NCBI RefSeq assembly: GCF_017354945.1
Contig: NZ_CP071503.1
Span: 1,364,001-1,428,000, forward strand
Direction: 5' to 3'
DNA from: Shewanella avicenniae
Lineage (GTDB): Bacteria > Pseudomonadota > Gammaproteobacteria > Enterobacterales > Shewanellaceae
Length of the DNA: 64,000 nucleotides
Both the position numbers and the translations under genes were made by a program. The notes beneath the pieces were generated by a model that ran no database searches, was not told the DNA's origin, and was given only the letters and a program-made list of their open reading frames with translations. Below, one piece after another: positions 57,600-64,000 of the stretch (its first letter is position 1; each line of letters starts with the position of its first letter).

Positions 57600-57849
57600 T
57601 AGCGGTTATTGGTATAGCTAAACGGGTTACGTTATCCCGCATAGGAACCATGTCGCTTTTTGCTCAGATGTTGAAAAATATGTCGCTTTTCACGCAGTGT
57701 TGGCCGTTGCGGTCGAAAAAATTTTTAATTGCTATCAGTAAGATAAATGCATAGATTGATGAATAATTAATCATGAAAAACGACATGATGCAGTGTGAAA
57801 TTACGACATCATGTCGTCTAATATACTGTTATGCACTCAAGGAGCTTTC
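57600..57849. other. Left flank of the cassette array
   Basis: No gene is seen. It holds the TGTCGCTTTT repeats (57651-57690), their inverted counterpart AAAAACGACA (57776-57785), the palindrome ACGACATCATGTCGT (57803-57817) and the first cassette core GTTATGC (57828-57834). A promoter for the cassettes should lie here or come from readthrough of the LysR gene. Confidence 0.6.
57651..57785. repeat. Possible insertion-sequence remnant with terminal repeats
   Basis: TGTCGCTTTT occurs at 57651 and 57681, exactly 30 bp apart; AAAAACGACA at 57776-57785 is nearly its inverse. Repeated end boxes of this sort occur in IS21-like elements. No transposase or target duplication is visible, so this is a low-confidence remnant call. 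Confidence 0.3.
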
Positions 57850-58140
57850 GTGCAAGAAGTAGATGATGAATTTTACAATCGGGCAGATGCACATATTCAT
57901 TTATCCAATGACCAAATAAGCGAGAAAATTGGTAAGGGAAAAGTTAGTGCATCTAATATGTATGCTACTGCTCGTTTCAATGCTTGGGTTAGCGCATGTG
58001 GTTGGCATTCAGGTAAAGAAATGGCAGCAGCTAAAGAAGAAACTCTAGAATATTTTGTTTCCGAGTATAGGAAAATGCTCGAAGAAAACCTTGACGATTA
58101 TATTCATAATTTTGAATCCTATATGGAGATAGGCAAGTAA
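57850..58140 (+). CDS. Cassette 1: DUF3144 family protein
   Basis: The GTG at 57850 has AAGGAG 5 nt upstream; an ATG at 57811 lies before the cassette boundary and is rejected. The 96-residue protein matches DUF3144: FYNRADAHIHLSND, KGKVSASNMYATARFNAW and EEYRKMLEENLDDYI-like VSEYRKMLEENLDDYIHNF. The family is small, uncharacterised and often seen in mobile cassettes. The cassette ends in attC1, whose R'' box starts just after the stop codon. Confidence 0.82.
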   Translation: MQEVDDEFYNRADAHIHLSNDQISEKIGKGKVSASNMYATARFNAWVSACGWHSGKEMAAAKEETLEYFVSEYRKMLEENLDDYIHNFESYMEIGK

Positions 58141-58141
58141 T

Positions 58142-58231
58142 GCATAACAAGGCCAAGCACAGTCGCCCAATGCAAAAAGCCGCATTGGGCTGGACCTCGC
58201 TATCGCTCGGCCCGTGTTGGCGGCGTTATGT
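58142..58231 (+). repeat. attC1
   Basis: R'' GCATAAC (58142-58148) and R' GTTATGT (58225-58231). The L boxes GCCAAGCAC and GTGTTGGC pair with one unpaired G, the typical extrahelical base of attC. The 90-nt site folds by inner complementarity. Confidence 0.88.
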
Positions 58232-58234
58232 GTA

Positions 58235-58585
58235 ATGAATAAAACTGAAGCCATTGAGAAAATAGAAATGTCTATTGCTGAAGGAGTACAATTGATTACT
58301 CCCAAAGGCATGACATACGAAGCGCACCTTAAAAGCATTACTGATACGTTGTTTGCTCATGTAATTGAGCCAATTGAAGCAACAATAGTAGGTGCGTCCT
58401 TTCCAGAATATGACCTTAAAAAATATAAAGTCTCAAAGGTTTGGGCTATTGCGCACATGGGAAATAACTGGCTTTTGACACTAGAGAATGAAAATGAGTT
58501 CGCACTAGGTTTTGGTGAGTCCGCAGATAATATTCTCATGCATGGCTTTTCATCATCAGATGCAATTGGAGAATGGTGTGCTTAG
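58235..58585 (+). CDS. Cassette 2: unrecognised 116-residue protein
   Basis: The ATG at 58235 lies 4 nt after the attC1 core. The protein is soluble-looking with no signal peptide. It begins NKTEAIEKIEMSIAEGVQLITPKG and ends SSSDAIGEWCA. The second half is strand-rich (VSKVWAIAHMGNNWLLTLENENEFALGFG). I do not recognise a family. As part of a gene cassette it was probably acquired horizontally and is AT-richer than the chromosomal genes. Confidence 0.75.
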   Translation: MNKTEAIEKIEMSIAEGVQLITPKGMTYEAHLKSITDTLFAHVIEPIEATIVGASFPEYDLKKYKVSKVWAIAHMGNNWLLTLENENEFALGFGESADNILMHGFSSSDAIGEWCA

Positions 58586-58591
58586 ACTCAC

Positions 58592-58669
58592 ACATAACAA
58601 GGCCAGCCAGCATCGCTCCCAGCGGTCGCTGGACCTCGTTGCACTCGGCCGCTGCTGGCGGCGTTATGT
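58592..58669 (+). repeat. attC2
   Basis: R'' ACATAAC and R' GTTATGT, with CACATAAC/GTTATGTG pairing perfectly. L boxes GCCAGCCAGC and GCTGCTGGC pair with one extra C. 78 nt. Confidence 0.9.
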
Positions 58670-58678
58670 GTAAATCAA

Positions 58679-59065
58679 ATGACAAGATTTGAGTTCAAAC
58701 CAAACAAAAAGAAAAGCGGCCGAAACCAATATGTTGGGTCGTGGGAAGAGAGTGCCTGTAAAGAAATTGATTTACCCTTTACAAAGGAGTCAATGGTCAC
58801 AGTTCTTACTTGGGCGATCGAAGAAGGTTCGCCATACACACACCAAGAAATAGCACACTGGTGTGATAGGTTTCATTTGTCATGTGAAGAACACGACAAT
58901 GACATAGCCCCCGCAATTATCGATGTTGCAGCTGACGTAGATGCCCAGTGGGACATGTACTTGTCAAACACATATAATCTTGAGCAGCTTCAGAGTTTAA
59001 AATACTCTGAAATTAGGTTGCCAGTTGAATGGTTCAAAGAATGGCTCAGCGACGTAAACACATAA
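58679..59065 (+). CDS. Cassette 3: unrecognised 128-residue protein
   Basis: The ATG at 58679 is 10 nt after the attC2 core. The protein has a basic N-terminus (FKPNKKKSGRNQ), then acidic segments (EEHDNDIAPAIIDVAADVD) and several Trp residues. No signal peptide or membrane helix is seen and I do not recognise the family. The stop codon lies inside the R'' box of attC3, a compact cassette layout. Confidence 0.75.
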   Translation: MTRFEFKPNKKKSGRNQYVGSWEESACKEIDLPFTKESMVTVLTWAIEEGSPYTHQEIAHWCDRFHLSCEEHDNDIAPAIIDVAADVDAQWDMYLSNTYNLEQLQSLKYSEIRLPVEWFKEWLSDVNT

Positions 59066-59132
59066 CAAGCAAAGGCAGCATCGCCCTTCGGGCTGGACGC
59101 GCTAACGCGCGCCGCTGCTTTGGGCGTTAGCC
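59060..59132 (+). repeat. attC3
   Basis: R'' ACATAAC (59060-59066) overlaps the stop of cassette 3. R' is GTTAGCC. L boxes CAAAGGCAGC and GCTGCTTTG pair with one extra G. 73 nt. Confidence 0.9.
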
Positions 59133-59144
59133 GAGGTTGAAAAA

Positions 59145-59699
59145 GTGCGTTACTTCTTCGTCGTATTTATGATTTTTAGTGTGAATGTGATGGCATCAGA
59201 GACTGTTGAATATCAAATTGACGCCACATTCATTGATGACAATGATTCATGGGCAATCATCGAGCCACTTTGGTGGACAGTAAGCATTTACGATGGCGAG
59301 AAAAAATACGAGCAAGATCTATCTAAATACAGCAAGAGCCAGAGATTAGTTTTTGCGTGTCATTGGTATATGTCTGAAGTTAACAATGGTGGGCACGATC
59401 AATTTTACTATAACAGCACCGGCATAGTATGGCGTGACGCAATTGAATGTTTCGATGCCATTGGAGCAACAGAGATATCAGAAATAATCAAAAGTTCAGC
59501 GACCAGGCTCGGTGGCTCCCCTAGCTTAGACAGAAATGAGAGGAATGAGGTTCTAGAAAAAATAGAGCCCAAATTTGATGATCTAGATGACCGGTTTTAT
59601 AAGCTAGAAAGTCAAATAGATATCGAGAAGTTGATAAAGGTATTTATTTCAAAAAGAAAAAGCGATTTTGTTTTCAACGGCAAGGTTTTAAAGCCATGA
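59145..59699 (+). CDS. Cassette 4: DMP19/DUF4375-like protein with predicted signal peptide
   Basis: The GTG at 59145 has GAGG about 8 nt upstream. Residues 1-17 form a signal peptide-like stretch (RYFFVVFMIFSVNVMA). The body contains VFACHWYMSEVNNGGHDQFYYNSTG and WRDAIECFDAIGA, the core of DMP19/DUF4375 proteins. DMP19 of Neisseria is a DNA mimic that binds a transcription factor. A secreted variant could have another target; that is inference. The 184-residue length fits the family. Confidence 0.75.
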   Translation: MRYFFVVFMIFSVNVMASETVEYQIDATFIDDNDSWAIIEPLWWTVSIYDGEKKYEQDLSKYSKSQRLVFACHWYMSEVNNGGHDQFYYNSTGIVWRDAIECFDAIGATEISEIIKSSATRLGGSPSLDRNERNEVLEKIEPKFDDLDDRFYKLESQIDIEKLIKVFISKRKSDFVFNGKVLKP

Positions 59700-59703
59700 A
59701 AGC

Positions 59704-59817
59704 GGCTAACAATCACAAGCAAGGGACCAAACTACGCTCCGCCAATTTGCGGTTCGCTTTGCTCACTTTACCGCAAATTGGCTCCGCTACGTTTGGCCCC
59801 TGTTGTGGGCGTTATAT
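59704..59817 (+). repeat. attC4
   Basis: R'' GGCTAAC and R' GTTATAT. The long 114-nt site contains a long inner inverted repeat (CGCCAATTTGCGG pairing with CCGCAAATTGGCTCCG). Confidence 0.85.
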
Positions 59818-59838
59818 TCACTAAATCAGCAGGACGCT

Positions 59839-60453
59839 ATGAACTCATATCTTGATGAACACTTCCCAAATTTAAAAATCGAAAAACCACTGTTTTACAA
59901 TTGGCCCATTGGGTTGAGGTTTGAGATTGGCCCCGATGAAATTGAATTATGCGAAGAATATTTTGAAACGGCTCACAAGCGCGCCGTAACGATATTTGAA
60001 TTTGTTTTCAGCCAAGGTGATGAAATAGAAATTATTTATCAACAATACTCTGATGGACGAAAAAAAATAAGAAAAGGCAATTTCATATACAAGCAAATTT
60101 CCTTGAAACAAAAAGAACAAGTGCATTGTTCAGACATTAGAGATATTTATGAGCTTGAGTACAAATGTGAATGCTGGAAGAGATTAAATATTTTCAACCT
60201 TAAAATAGAAGATATTGACTATAAAAATATCTTACTCTCATTAGTCAATACAGACTTTGGAAGCAGGAAACCCTCCATGAGGGGGGAGTGCTACTTTATT
60301 AATCGCACTAAAAGCGTCATTTTGAACTTGTATGATGACAGAGGTATGGATGTAATAAGTGCGACAAAGGAAAGTTTATTGCCACTCTATAAATATAAAA
60401 ATGAATGGCTACTAGATTATGATCGCGAGAAAATGAATTCGGTATTCTCGTGA
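59839..60453 (+). CDS. Cassette 5: DUF3885 family protein
   Basis: The ATG at 59839 has AGGA upstream; the frame opens earlier but lies in attC4. The 204-residue protein begins NSYLDEHFPNLKIEKPLFYNWPIGLRFE and ends with YFINRTKSVILNLYDDRGMDVIS, the signature of DUF3885. Members are soluble proteins of unknown function, common in cassettes and polymorphic toxin neighbourhoods. An immunity-like role is possible but unproven. Confidence 0.8.
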   Translation: MNSYLDEHFPNLKIEKPLFYNWPIGLRFEIGPDEIELCEEYFETAHKRAVTIFEFVFSQGDEIEIIYQQYSDGRKKIRKGNFIYKQISLKQKEQVHCSDIRDIYELEYKCECWKRLNIFNLKIEDIDYKNILLSLVNTDFGSRKPSMRGECYFINRTKSVILNLYDDRGMDVISATKESLLPLYKYKNEWLLDYDREKMNSVFS

Positions 60454-60558
60454 ATATAACAAGGCCATTATGGCAATTGGACGCAAAACGCTTGGCTTGC
60501 GCTCCTTCGTCGCTAAGTTTAGCCAAGCATTTGTGCGCCCCATATGGCGGCGTTATAA
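60454..60558 (+). repeat. attC5
   Basis: R'' ATATAAC and R' GTTATAA. L boxes GCCATTATGG and CCATATGGC pair with one extra T. 105 nt. Confidence 0.88.
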
Positions 60559-60574
60559 GCCATAGGAAAGATCG

Positions 60575-60925
60575 GTGTCCAAATCGTTAATAGGCAGACT
60601 CGACGTACTCAGCGTTTTTATCGCGTGGTCTCTTTTGATCGCATTCTTTCTAGCGCTGGGTTACGGTAAATTTTTCGCTCCACCGGAGGCTAGTGCGGGT
60701 CATTTGGTATACATCTTCGGTGCTTTTCTTGGCGCTTTAGTAGTACATATTGTGTTGGCATTGTTTAATCGTTGCCCTCACTGCAATAAGTGTTTAACCG
60801 TTCAAGGGTTTAAACCTCCACATCCAGCATCAAGCGGTGATTGGACAAAAGTGGTTTGGCATTGGTTCTCAGGCTCTATAGTCTGTATTCATTGTGGGCA
60901 ACGGGTAAATACAAATGGCTTATAA
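60575..60925 (+). CDS. Cassette 6: membrane protein with C-terminal zinc ribbon
   Basis: The GTG at 60575 has AGGAAAG upstream. The 116-residue protein has two membrane helices (about 11-31 and 44-64) and a C-terminal four-cysteine ribbon, CPHC (about residues 68-71) and CIHC (about 102-105), that could bind zinc. No specific family is recognised. The stop lies within the R'' box of attC6. Confidence 0.72.
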   Translation: MSKSLIGRLDVLSVFIAWSLLIAFFLALGYGKFFAPPEASAGHLVYIFGAFLGALVVHIVLALFNRCPHCNKCLTVQGFKPPHPASSGDWTKVVWHWFSGSIVCIHCGQRVNTNGL

Positions 60926-61018
60926 CAAGTTGCTTAATTTCGTTCCGGCCACAAACAGCGTGGCCTCCATTGGACTGCCTACGCTTCGCTGCGGCAGCCA
61001 ATTTGCAAAGCGTTATGT
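60920..61018 (+). repeat. attC6
   Basis: R'' TTATAAC and R' GTTATGT. L boxes are less exact (TTGCTTAATT against AATTTGCAA). 99 nt. Confidence 0.8.
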
Positions 61019-61036
61019 TTCTCGTTGAATTCGACT

Positions 61037-61513
61037 ATGTTTGGTAAATGGAAGAAAGTGGAAGAGCAAGAGGTTAAAATCGAACTTCCTGAAGAATCTT
61101 ATGCATTACTGAAATGGAAAGAGAACGATCTTCCCTGCATCGCAATGCTTAACTCTGCGTTAAAGAAATTTACTCACAAGGAAATATTTGCCTGGCATTT
61201 GACGGTTACGATTGAATTCGAAGAACTAATAGATAATGGAATGCCTTCTATCGAAGAGCGAGAAATAGTCGACCCGTTTGGTGATAAGTTAGAGAACGAA
61301 ATAAAAGCAGGCGGCAATGCTCTTTTTTTAATTCGAGAGACTTGGAATGGCACAAGATGCCTAGTTTGGCGTGTCTATGATCCTGGTATAGCCAACCAAC
61401 ATCTAGAATATTTGGCAAACAATTTTCAATACCCCAGACAATTCAACTGGCATATGTCGCATGACCCTGAGTGGGGGAAAGCTAAGTGGTATTTTGAACA
61501 ATTAGAAACATAA
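61037..61513 (+). CDS. Cassette 7: DUF695-like protein
   Basis: The ATG at 61037 gives 158 residues; a TTG at 61025 would add four. The body has LIRETWNGTRCLVWRVYDPGIANQHLEYL and ends with WHMSHDPEWGKAKWYFEQLE, resembling the DUF695 family of soluble proteins. The function is unknown. No strong ribosome-binding site is seen. The cassette ends with attC7. Confidence 0.65.
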   Translation: MFGKWKKVEEQEVKIELPEESYALLKWKENDLPCIAMLNSALKKFTHKEIFAWHLTVTIEFEELIDNGMPSIEEREIVDPFGDKLENEIKAGGNALFLIRETWNGTRCLVWRVYDPGIANQHLEYLANNFQYPRQFNWHMSHDPEWGKAKWYFEQLET

Positions 61514-61621
61514 CAAACCACTGTAGTCGCCCGCGAGCGGGCTGGGACAAATACACGTAGGCTCAGTCGCTTCGCTCCAATTTTAGCCTACGTGTATTTG
61601 CCCCTAAGTGGGGCGTTACCA
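61508..61621 (+). repeat. attC7 (last site, with non-matching core)
   Basis: R'' ACATAAC and R' GTTACCA. L boxes CCACTGTAG and CTAAGTGGG pair with one extra G. The final core does not match its own R'' box, as expected if its last six bases come from the original target. 114 nt. Confidence 0.85.
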
Positions 61622-61648
61622 GATTCTTCATCGTCACAGCCAAGACGT

Positions 61649-61683
61649 AAAAAGCCGCTTTTCAAGATAACAAAGCGGCTTTT
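61649..61683. terminator. Bidirectional terminator to the right of the array
   Basis: AAAAGCCGCTTT pairs with AAAGCGGCTTTT across a 10-nt loop. It ends the cassette transcripts and the convergent nucleotidase gene. Confidence 0.8.
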
Positions 61684-61716
61684 CACTATTTATCACTACT
61701 TGATTCCAGCGACCAA

Positions 61717-63444
61717 CTAGCTATTGCGATGGCTGATGTAATTCACCGTGGGCATGGCAGGTTCCAGCAGAATATCATCATGGCTTAGCATGCGAATAAA
61801 GGCGCCGGGTAGGGTGACGTGCTCAAGCGATTGTTGCCACTCGGCGTTTAGCAGCGCGTCGTAACCCTCTTTGCCACTGGTGGTGTAGCTGGTGGACACG
61901 CCGACATAATATTCTTCGGTAACGATTTCATACCAGCAGCCATCATCTTTCAGCAGTTCTAATTTGACGATACGTTCGCCCATTGGCTGACGGCCATCAT
62001 AGAAGTAACGCAAACGGTGGGTGTACGGGAAACTGCCTGCGCCTGTGCCCATCACACTGTTGTTGGTGGCTTCGTTAATGGCGGATTCCAATACTTGTTT
62101 GAGATGAACGCCCTGAATTTCATAGCACACTAAAGGCAAATCAAACGGTAGCAACCGCCCCATAATATCGCCAAGGGTAACTTGCCCTTGCTCTAATGAT
62201 TGGCGCACGCCACCGGCGTTGTGTAGCGCAAAATGCAAGCTGGGCAACTGCTCTCTGGCGGCCAGAAACATACTTTGGCTGACCAGTGGCGCTATCTCGC
62301 TGCCATGCGGTAAACGCTGGCTAGGTAACCGCGTATGCGCCAAGGTGCGCGGCACCATCGCTAATACCTGCTGCTCCATTGAACTGACGGCGGGACGAAA
62401 TTCGTGGTCGATAATCGCTTTAAGCTGTTCATCTTGCTCATCCCATAGAATCCCAGGATGTTGATGCAGCAGTTCAGTGGCGTCGCGATAATCTTGCTCA
62501 GTAGCAGCGGTATCGCCACTCAGCAAAAAGTGGCGATCGAGCATTAAACAGCTGCTGCCGCTTAATTGGGTTACTTTGCCCAAGGCATCAAATTCAAGTT
62601 CGGCAATCCCCAGCGCTTCGGCATGTTTGCCTGCTTGCAACACCGGCACGCCATTCACGGTTTCACCATACGGTACGCACGGCAAGCCAAACTCGGTAAA
62701 GTCGCCCATCAGGGTGTGGGTATGTCCGCCAACAATCACACTGATGCCGTCAACTTCCGCTGCAAGATGTTTATCCATCTCATAGCCCAGATGACTTAGC
62801 ACAATGATGTGGTGGACGCCTTGTTGCTTGAGATGCTTGATAGTGTTTGCCACCGTCTCAAACGCGGGTAAAAATTCAGTATCTGCATCGGGGCGGGCAA
62901 CGCGCTTCATCTGATCCAGCGTTACGCCAATAATCGCCAGTTGGGTATTGTAGAACGGCTTGAGCAGGTATTGGCCAATCCCTTGGGCATTATCGAACTT
63001 AAGTAGGTTTGGCAGCGGCGCTAATGCGCCAACTTTATCAGCGGCTTCAGCCGATAAATCCATATTGGCGGCCATCACCGGAAACGACACCTTGGCGATA
63101 AAATTTGCCAAGGTGGCATTGCCATCATCGATATCGTGATTGCCAATGACCATAGCGTCAGGGCTGAGGTAGTCCAACACGCGAGCGTTGGCTTGCCCTT
63201 TAAATTGGCTGTAAAACAGGGTGCCATGAAAACTATCGCCACCATGCAAAAACAACATTTCCTGTTGCTGCTGTGCTGCTTGCTCACGTAATTGCTGTAC
63301 TTGCGCTGCAATACGTGGGTAGCCACCACTATGGCTGGCCAAACTAAATTGAGTTTGGTTTAGCTGAATTTTTAGTCGGACTAAGCTGGCATCAAAATGG
63401 GAATGAGTGTCGTTGATGTGGGCAAGTGTTAATCGATAATTCAT
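61717..63444 (-). CDS. 5'-nucleotidase/UshA-like metallophosphatase without signal peptide
   Basis: A 575-residue two-domain enzyme. The metal site is DTHSHF (about 12-17), GGDSFHG, GNHDID, VLSHLGYE and GGHTHT, all in the expected order. The C-terminal substrate domain contains NAGGVRQSLEQGQVTLGDI and YTTSGKEGYDA. It lacks a signal peptide and starts MNYRLTLAHINDTHSH, so it is probably cytoplasmic. GAGG lies 6 nt before the ATG. The family hydrolyses nucleotides, UDP-sugars or cyclic nucleotides; the substrate is not decided here. Confidence 0.88.
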   Translation of the reverse strand: MNYRLTLAHINDTHSHFDASLVRLKIQLNQTQFSLASHSGGYPRIAAQVQQLREQAAQQQQEMLFLHGGDSFHGTLFYSQFKGQANARVLDYLSPDAMVIGNHDIDDGNATLANFIAKVSFPVMAANMDLSAEAADKVGALAPLPNLLKFDNAQGIGQYLLKPFYNTQLAIIGVTLDQMKRVARPDADTEFLPAFETVANTIKHLKQQGVHHIIVLSHLGYEMDKHLAAEVDGISVIVGGHTHTLMGDFTEFGLPCVPYGETVNGVPVLQAGKHAEALGIAELEFDALGKVTQLSGSSCLMLDRHFLLSGDTAATEQDYRDATELLHQHPGILWDEQDEQLKAIIDHEFRPAVSSMEQQVLAMVPRTLAHTRLPSQRLPHGSEIAPLVSQSMFLAAREQLPSLHFALHNAGGVRQSLEQGQVTLGDIMGRLLPFDLPLVCYEIQGVHLKQVLESAINEATNNSVMGTGAGSFPYTHRLRYFYDGRQPMGERIVKLELLKDDGCWYEIVTEEYYVGVSTSYTTSGKEGYDALLNAEWQQSLEHVTLPGAFIRMLSHDDILLEPAMPTVNYISHRNS

Positions 63445-63546
63445 GGAGTTCCTCTTAACTGAGCCAACGATTGTACACCTGCCGCTGCGCAGGACAAGGG
63501 AAGCATTGACGGCGTTTACTGCGACTTCCCTTGTGTTGCTGTTGTG

Positions 63547-64000
63547 TTATTTAACTGAGGACTCGCTGTCGTCGTTATCTTCAGACAGACGAATGCCTTT
63601 ATCTTTCATACGTCGTTTCCAAAGATTACGCGCTAATTTTTGCATATCGGTTGCAGGGTCGTTGACATCAACAATCTCTAACCCCAGCAGTGATTCAATA
63701 ATATCTTCTAAGGTAACCAGCCCAAGACCGGTGCCATATTCGTCGGCCACCATGGCAATTTGGGTGTTGCGTTTGATCATCAATTCAAACAGCGGCAGCA
63801 ACTTGGCGGTTTCAGGCACCACCAACAGGCTCTGTTTCAGCTCGCCGATAGGGCAATCCGGTTGTTTATGCGCTTCAAGCAACAGATCGGTGCGGGTGAC
63901 ATAGCCAATGACATTATCGGGTTCATCTTGATACACCGGTATACGAGTGAAAGGGCGATTGCGATGTTTTTCAGCAAATTCGGCGACGGTCAGTTGAACA
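63547..64000 (-). CDS. CBS-domain CorC/HlyC-type membrane protein, C-terminal part (5' end cut)
   Basis: The reading frame continues off the right edge, so only about 151 C-terminal residues are visible. They contain the end of a CBS domain pair: VAEFAEKHRNRPFTRIPVYQD, VIGYVTRTDLL, then VADEYGTGLGLVTLEDIIESLLG, the signature of the CNNM/CorB-CorC family. The tail (VNDPATDMQKLARNLWKRRM) is acidic to basic and ends in a Glu/Asp-rich stretch. The family takes part in magnesium or cobalt export. Transmembrane part not visible. Confidence 0.85.
   Translation of the reverse strand, partial: VQLTVAEFAEKHRNRPFTRIPVYQDEPDNVIGYVTRTDLLLEAHKQPDCPIGELKQSLLVVPETAKLLPLFELMIKRNTQIAMVADEYGTGLGLVTLEDIIESLLGLEIVDVNDPATDMQKLARNLWKRRMKDKGIRLSEDNDDSESSVK

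Larger units (their letters stand above)
57828..61621 (+). mobile_element. Integron-type gene cassette array of seven cassettes without integrase (CALIN-like)
   Basis: Seven genes on the plus strand, each followed by an attC site. The cassettes run 57829-58225, 58226-58663, 58664-59126, 59127-59811, 59812-60552, 60553-61012 and 61013-61615. The leading 7-base core of each cassette (GTTATGC, GTTATGT, GTTATGT, GTTAGCC, GTTATAT, GTTATAA, GTTATGT) is the exact reverse complement of the R'' box in its own attC. This internal agreement is strong evidence for separate circular cassettes. The final core GTTACCA matches none. No intI gene exists between 57.6 and 61.7 kb or elsewhere in the window. Confidence 0.9.

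Noticed and set aside
57651-57690. Two identical 10-bp boxes 30 bp apart, like a CRISPR start
   Set aside because: Only two direct copies, too short for CRISPR repeats, no cas genes, and a third box is inverted.
57811-57849. Upstream ATG start for the DUF3144 gene
   Set aside because: It lies before the first cassette core and has no ribosome-binding site, while the GTG at 57850 has a good one.
63494-63534. Hairpin ACAAGGGAAG/CTTCCCTTGT as terminator of the CBS-domain gene
   Set aside because: The stem is good, but the loop is 21 nt and no T-run follows on the minus strand, so it was not called as a terminator.

Overview
The window reads as the chromosome of a Gammaproteobacterium of the order Alteromonadales, most probably Shewanella or a close relative. 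The grounds are the conserved ssrA/smpB/ratA/ratB/bamE block, the aceB-aceA glyoxylate operon, a tricorn-like S41 peptidase, an HPF-type ribosome hibernation factor, and many chemotaxis and cyclic-di-GMP proteins. This is inference from gene content and recognisable protein families; no search could be run.

Layout. 1-9.6 kb: a 5'-truncated tricorn-like protease, an OsmC-type peroxidase, a secreted subtilase, an Aer-like chemoreceptor, hpf and a second chemoreceptor. 9.6-24.4 kb: a solute-binding protein, a Lon-like protease, a divergent HxlR regulator/quinone reductase pair, YqhA, glutathionylspermidine synthetase/amidase, YceI, two diguanylate cyclases facing away from each other, then a cyclophilin-like protein and a sugar O-acetyltransferase. 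24.5-30.1 kb: a five-gene FUSC/TetR/outer-membrane factor/DUF1656/HlyD efflux operon. 30.4-37 kb: a MerR regulator overlapping a VIT-vWA protein, then a methyltransferase translationally coupled to a PLD-helicase-S24-like fusion that may be a defence or DNA-repair module. 37.3-39.8 kb: ssrA (tmRNA), smpB, ratA, ratB and bamE. 40-50.3 kb: a CPA2 antiporter, aceBA behind a long palindrome-rich leader, an HDOD-GAF protein, an NTF2-like protein, an orphan ParA/ribbon-helix-helix pair and two small genes. 50.9-57.6 kb: a three-subunit Tat-exported FAD dehydrogenase with triheme cytochrome c, a GNAT protein, a pirin/DoxX operon and its divergent LysR regulator.

57.8-61.6 kb is the most unusual part. 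It holds seven consecutive integron gene cassettes, all on the plus strand, each with its own attC site, and no integrase gene in the window. In every cassette the R'' box of the attC site is the exact reverse complement of the 7-base core that begins that same cassette, which is what insertion of individual circular cassettes predicts. The last core (GTTACCA) matches none of the cassettes, so it probably preserves the original target sequence. The array therefore looks like an integrase-less attC cluster (CALIN), perhaps inserted at a secondary chromosomal site. The cassettes encode DUF3144, DMP19/DUF4375-like, DUF3885 and DUF695-like proteins, a membrane zinc-ribbon protein and two proteins I do not recognise. 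To the left is a 135-bp stretch with repeated TGTCGCTTTT boxes that may be the remnant of an insertion sequence.

The window closes with a 5'-nucleotidase-like metallophosphatase and the C-terminal part of a CBS-domain CorC/HlyC-type protein that runs off the right edge. No tRNA, rRNA or CRISPR array was seen.
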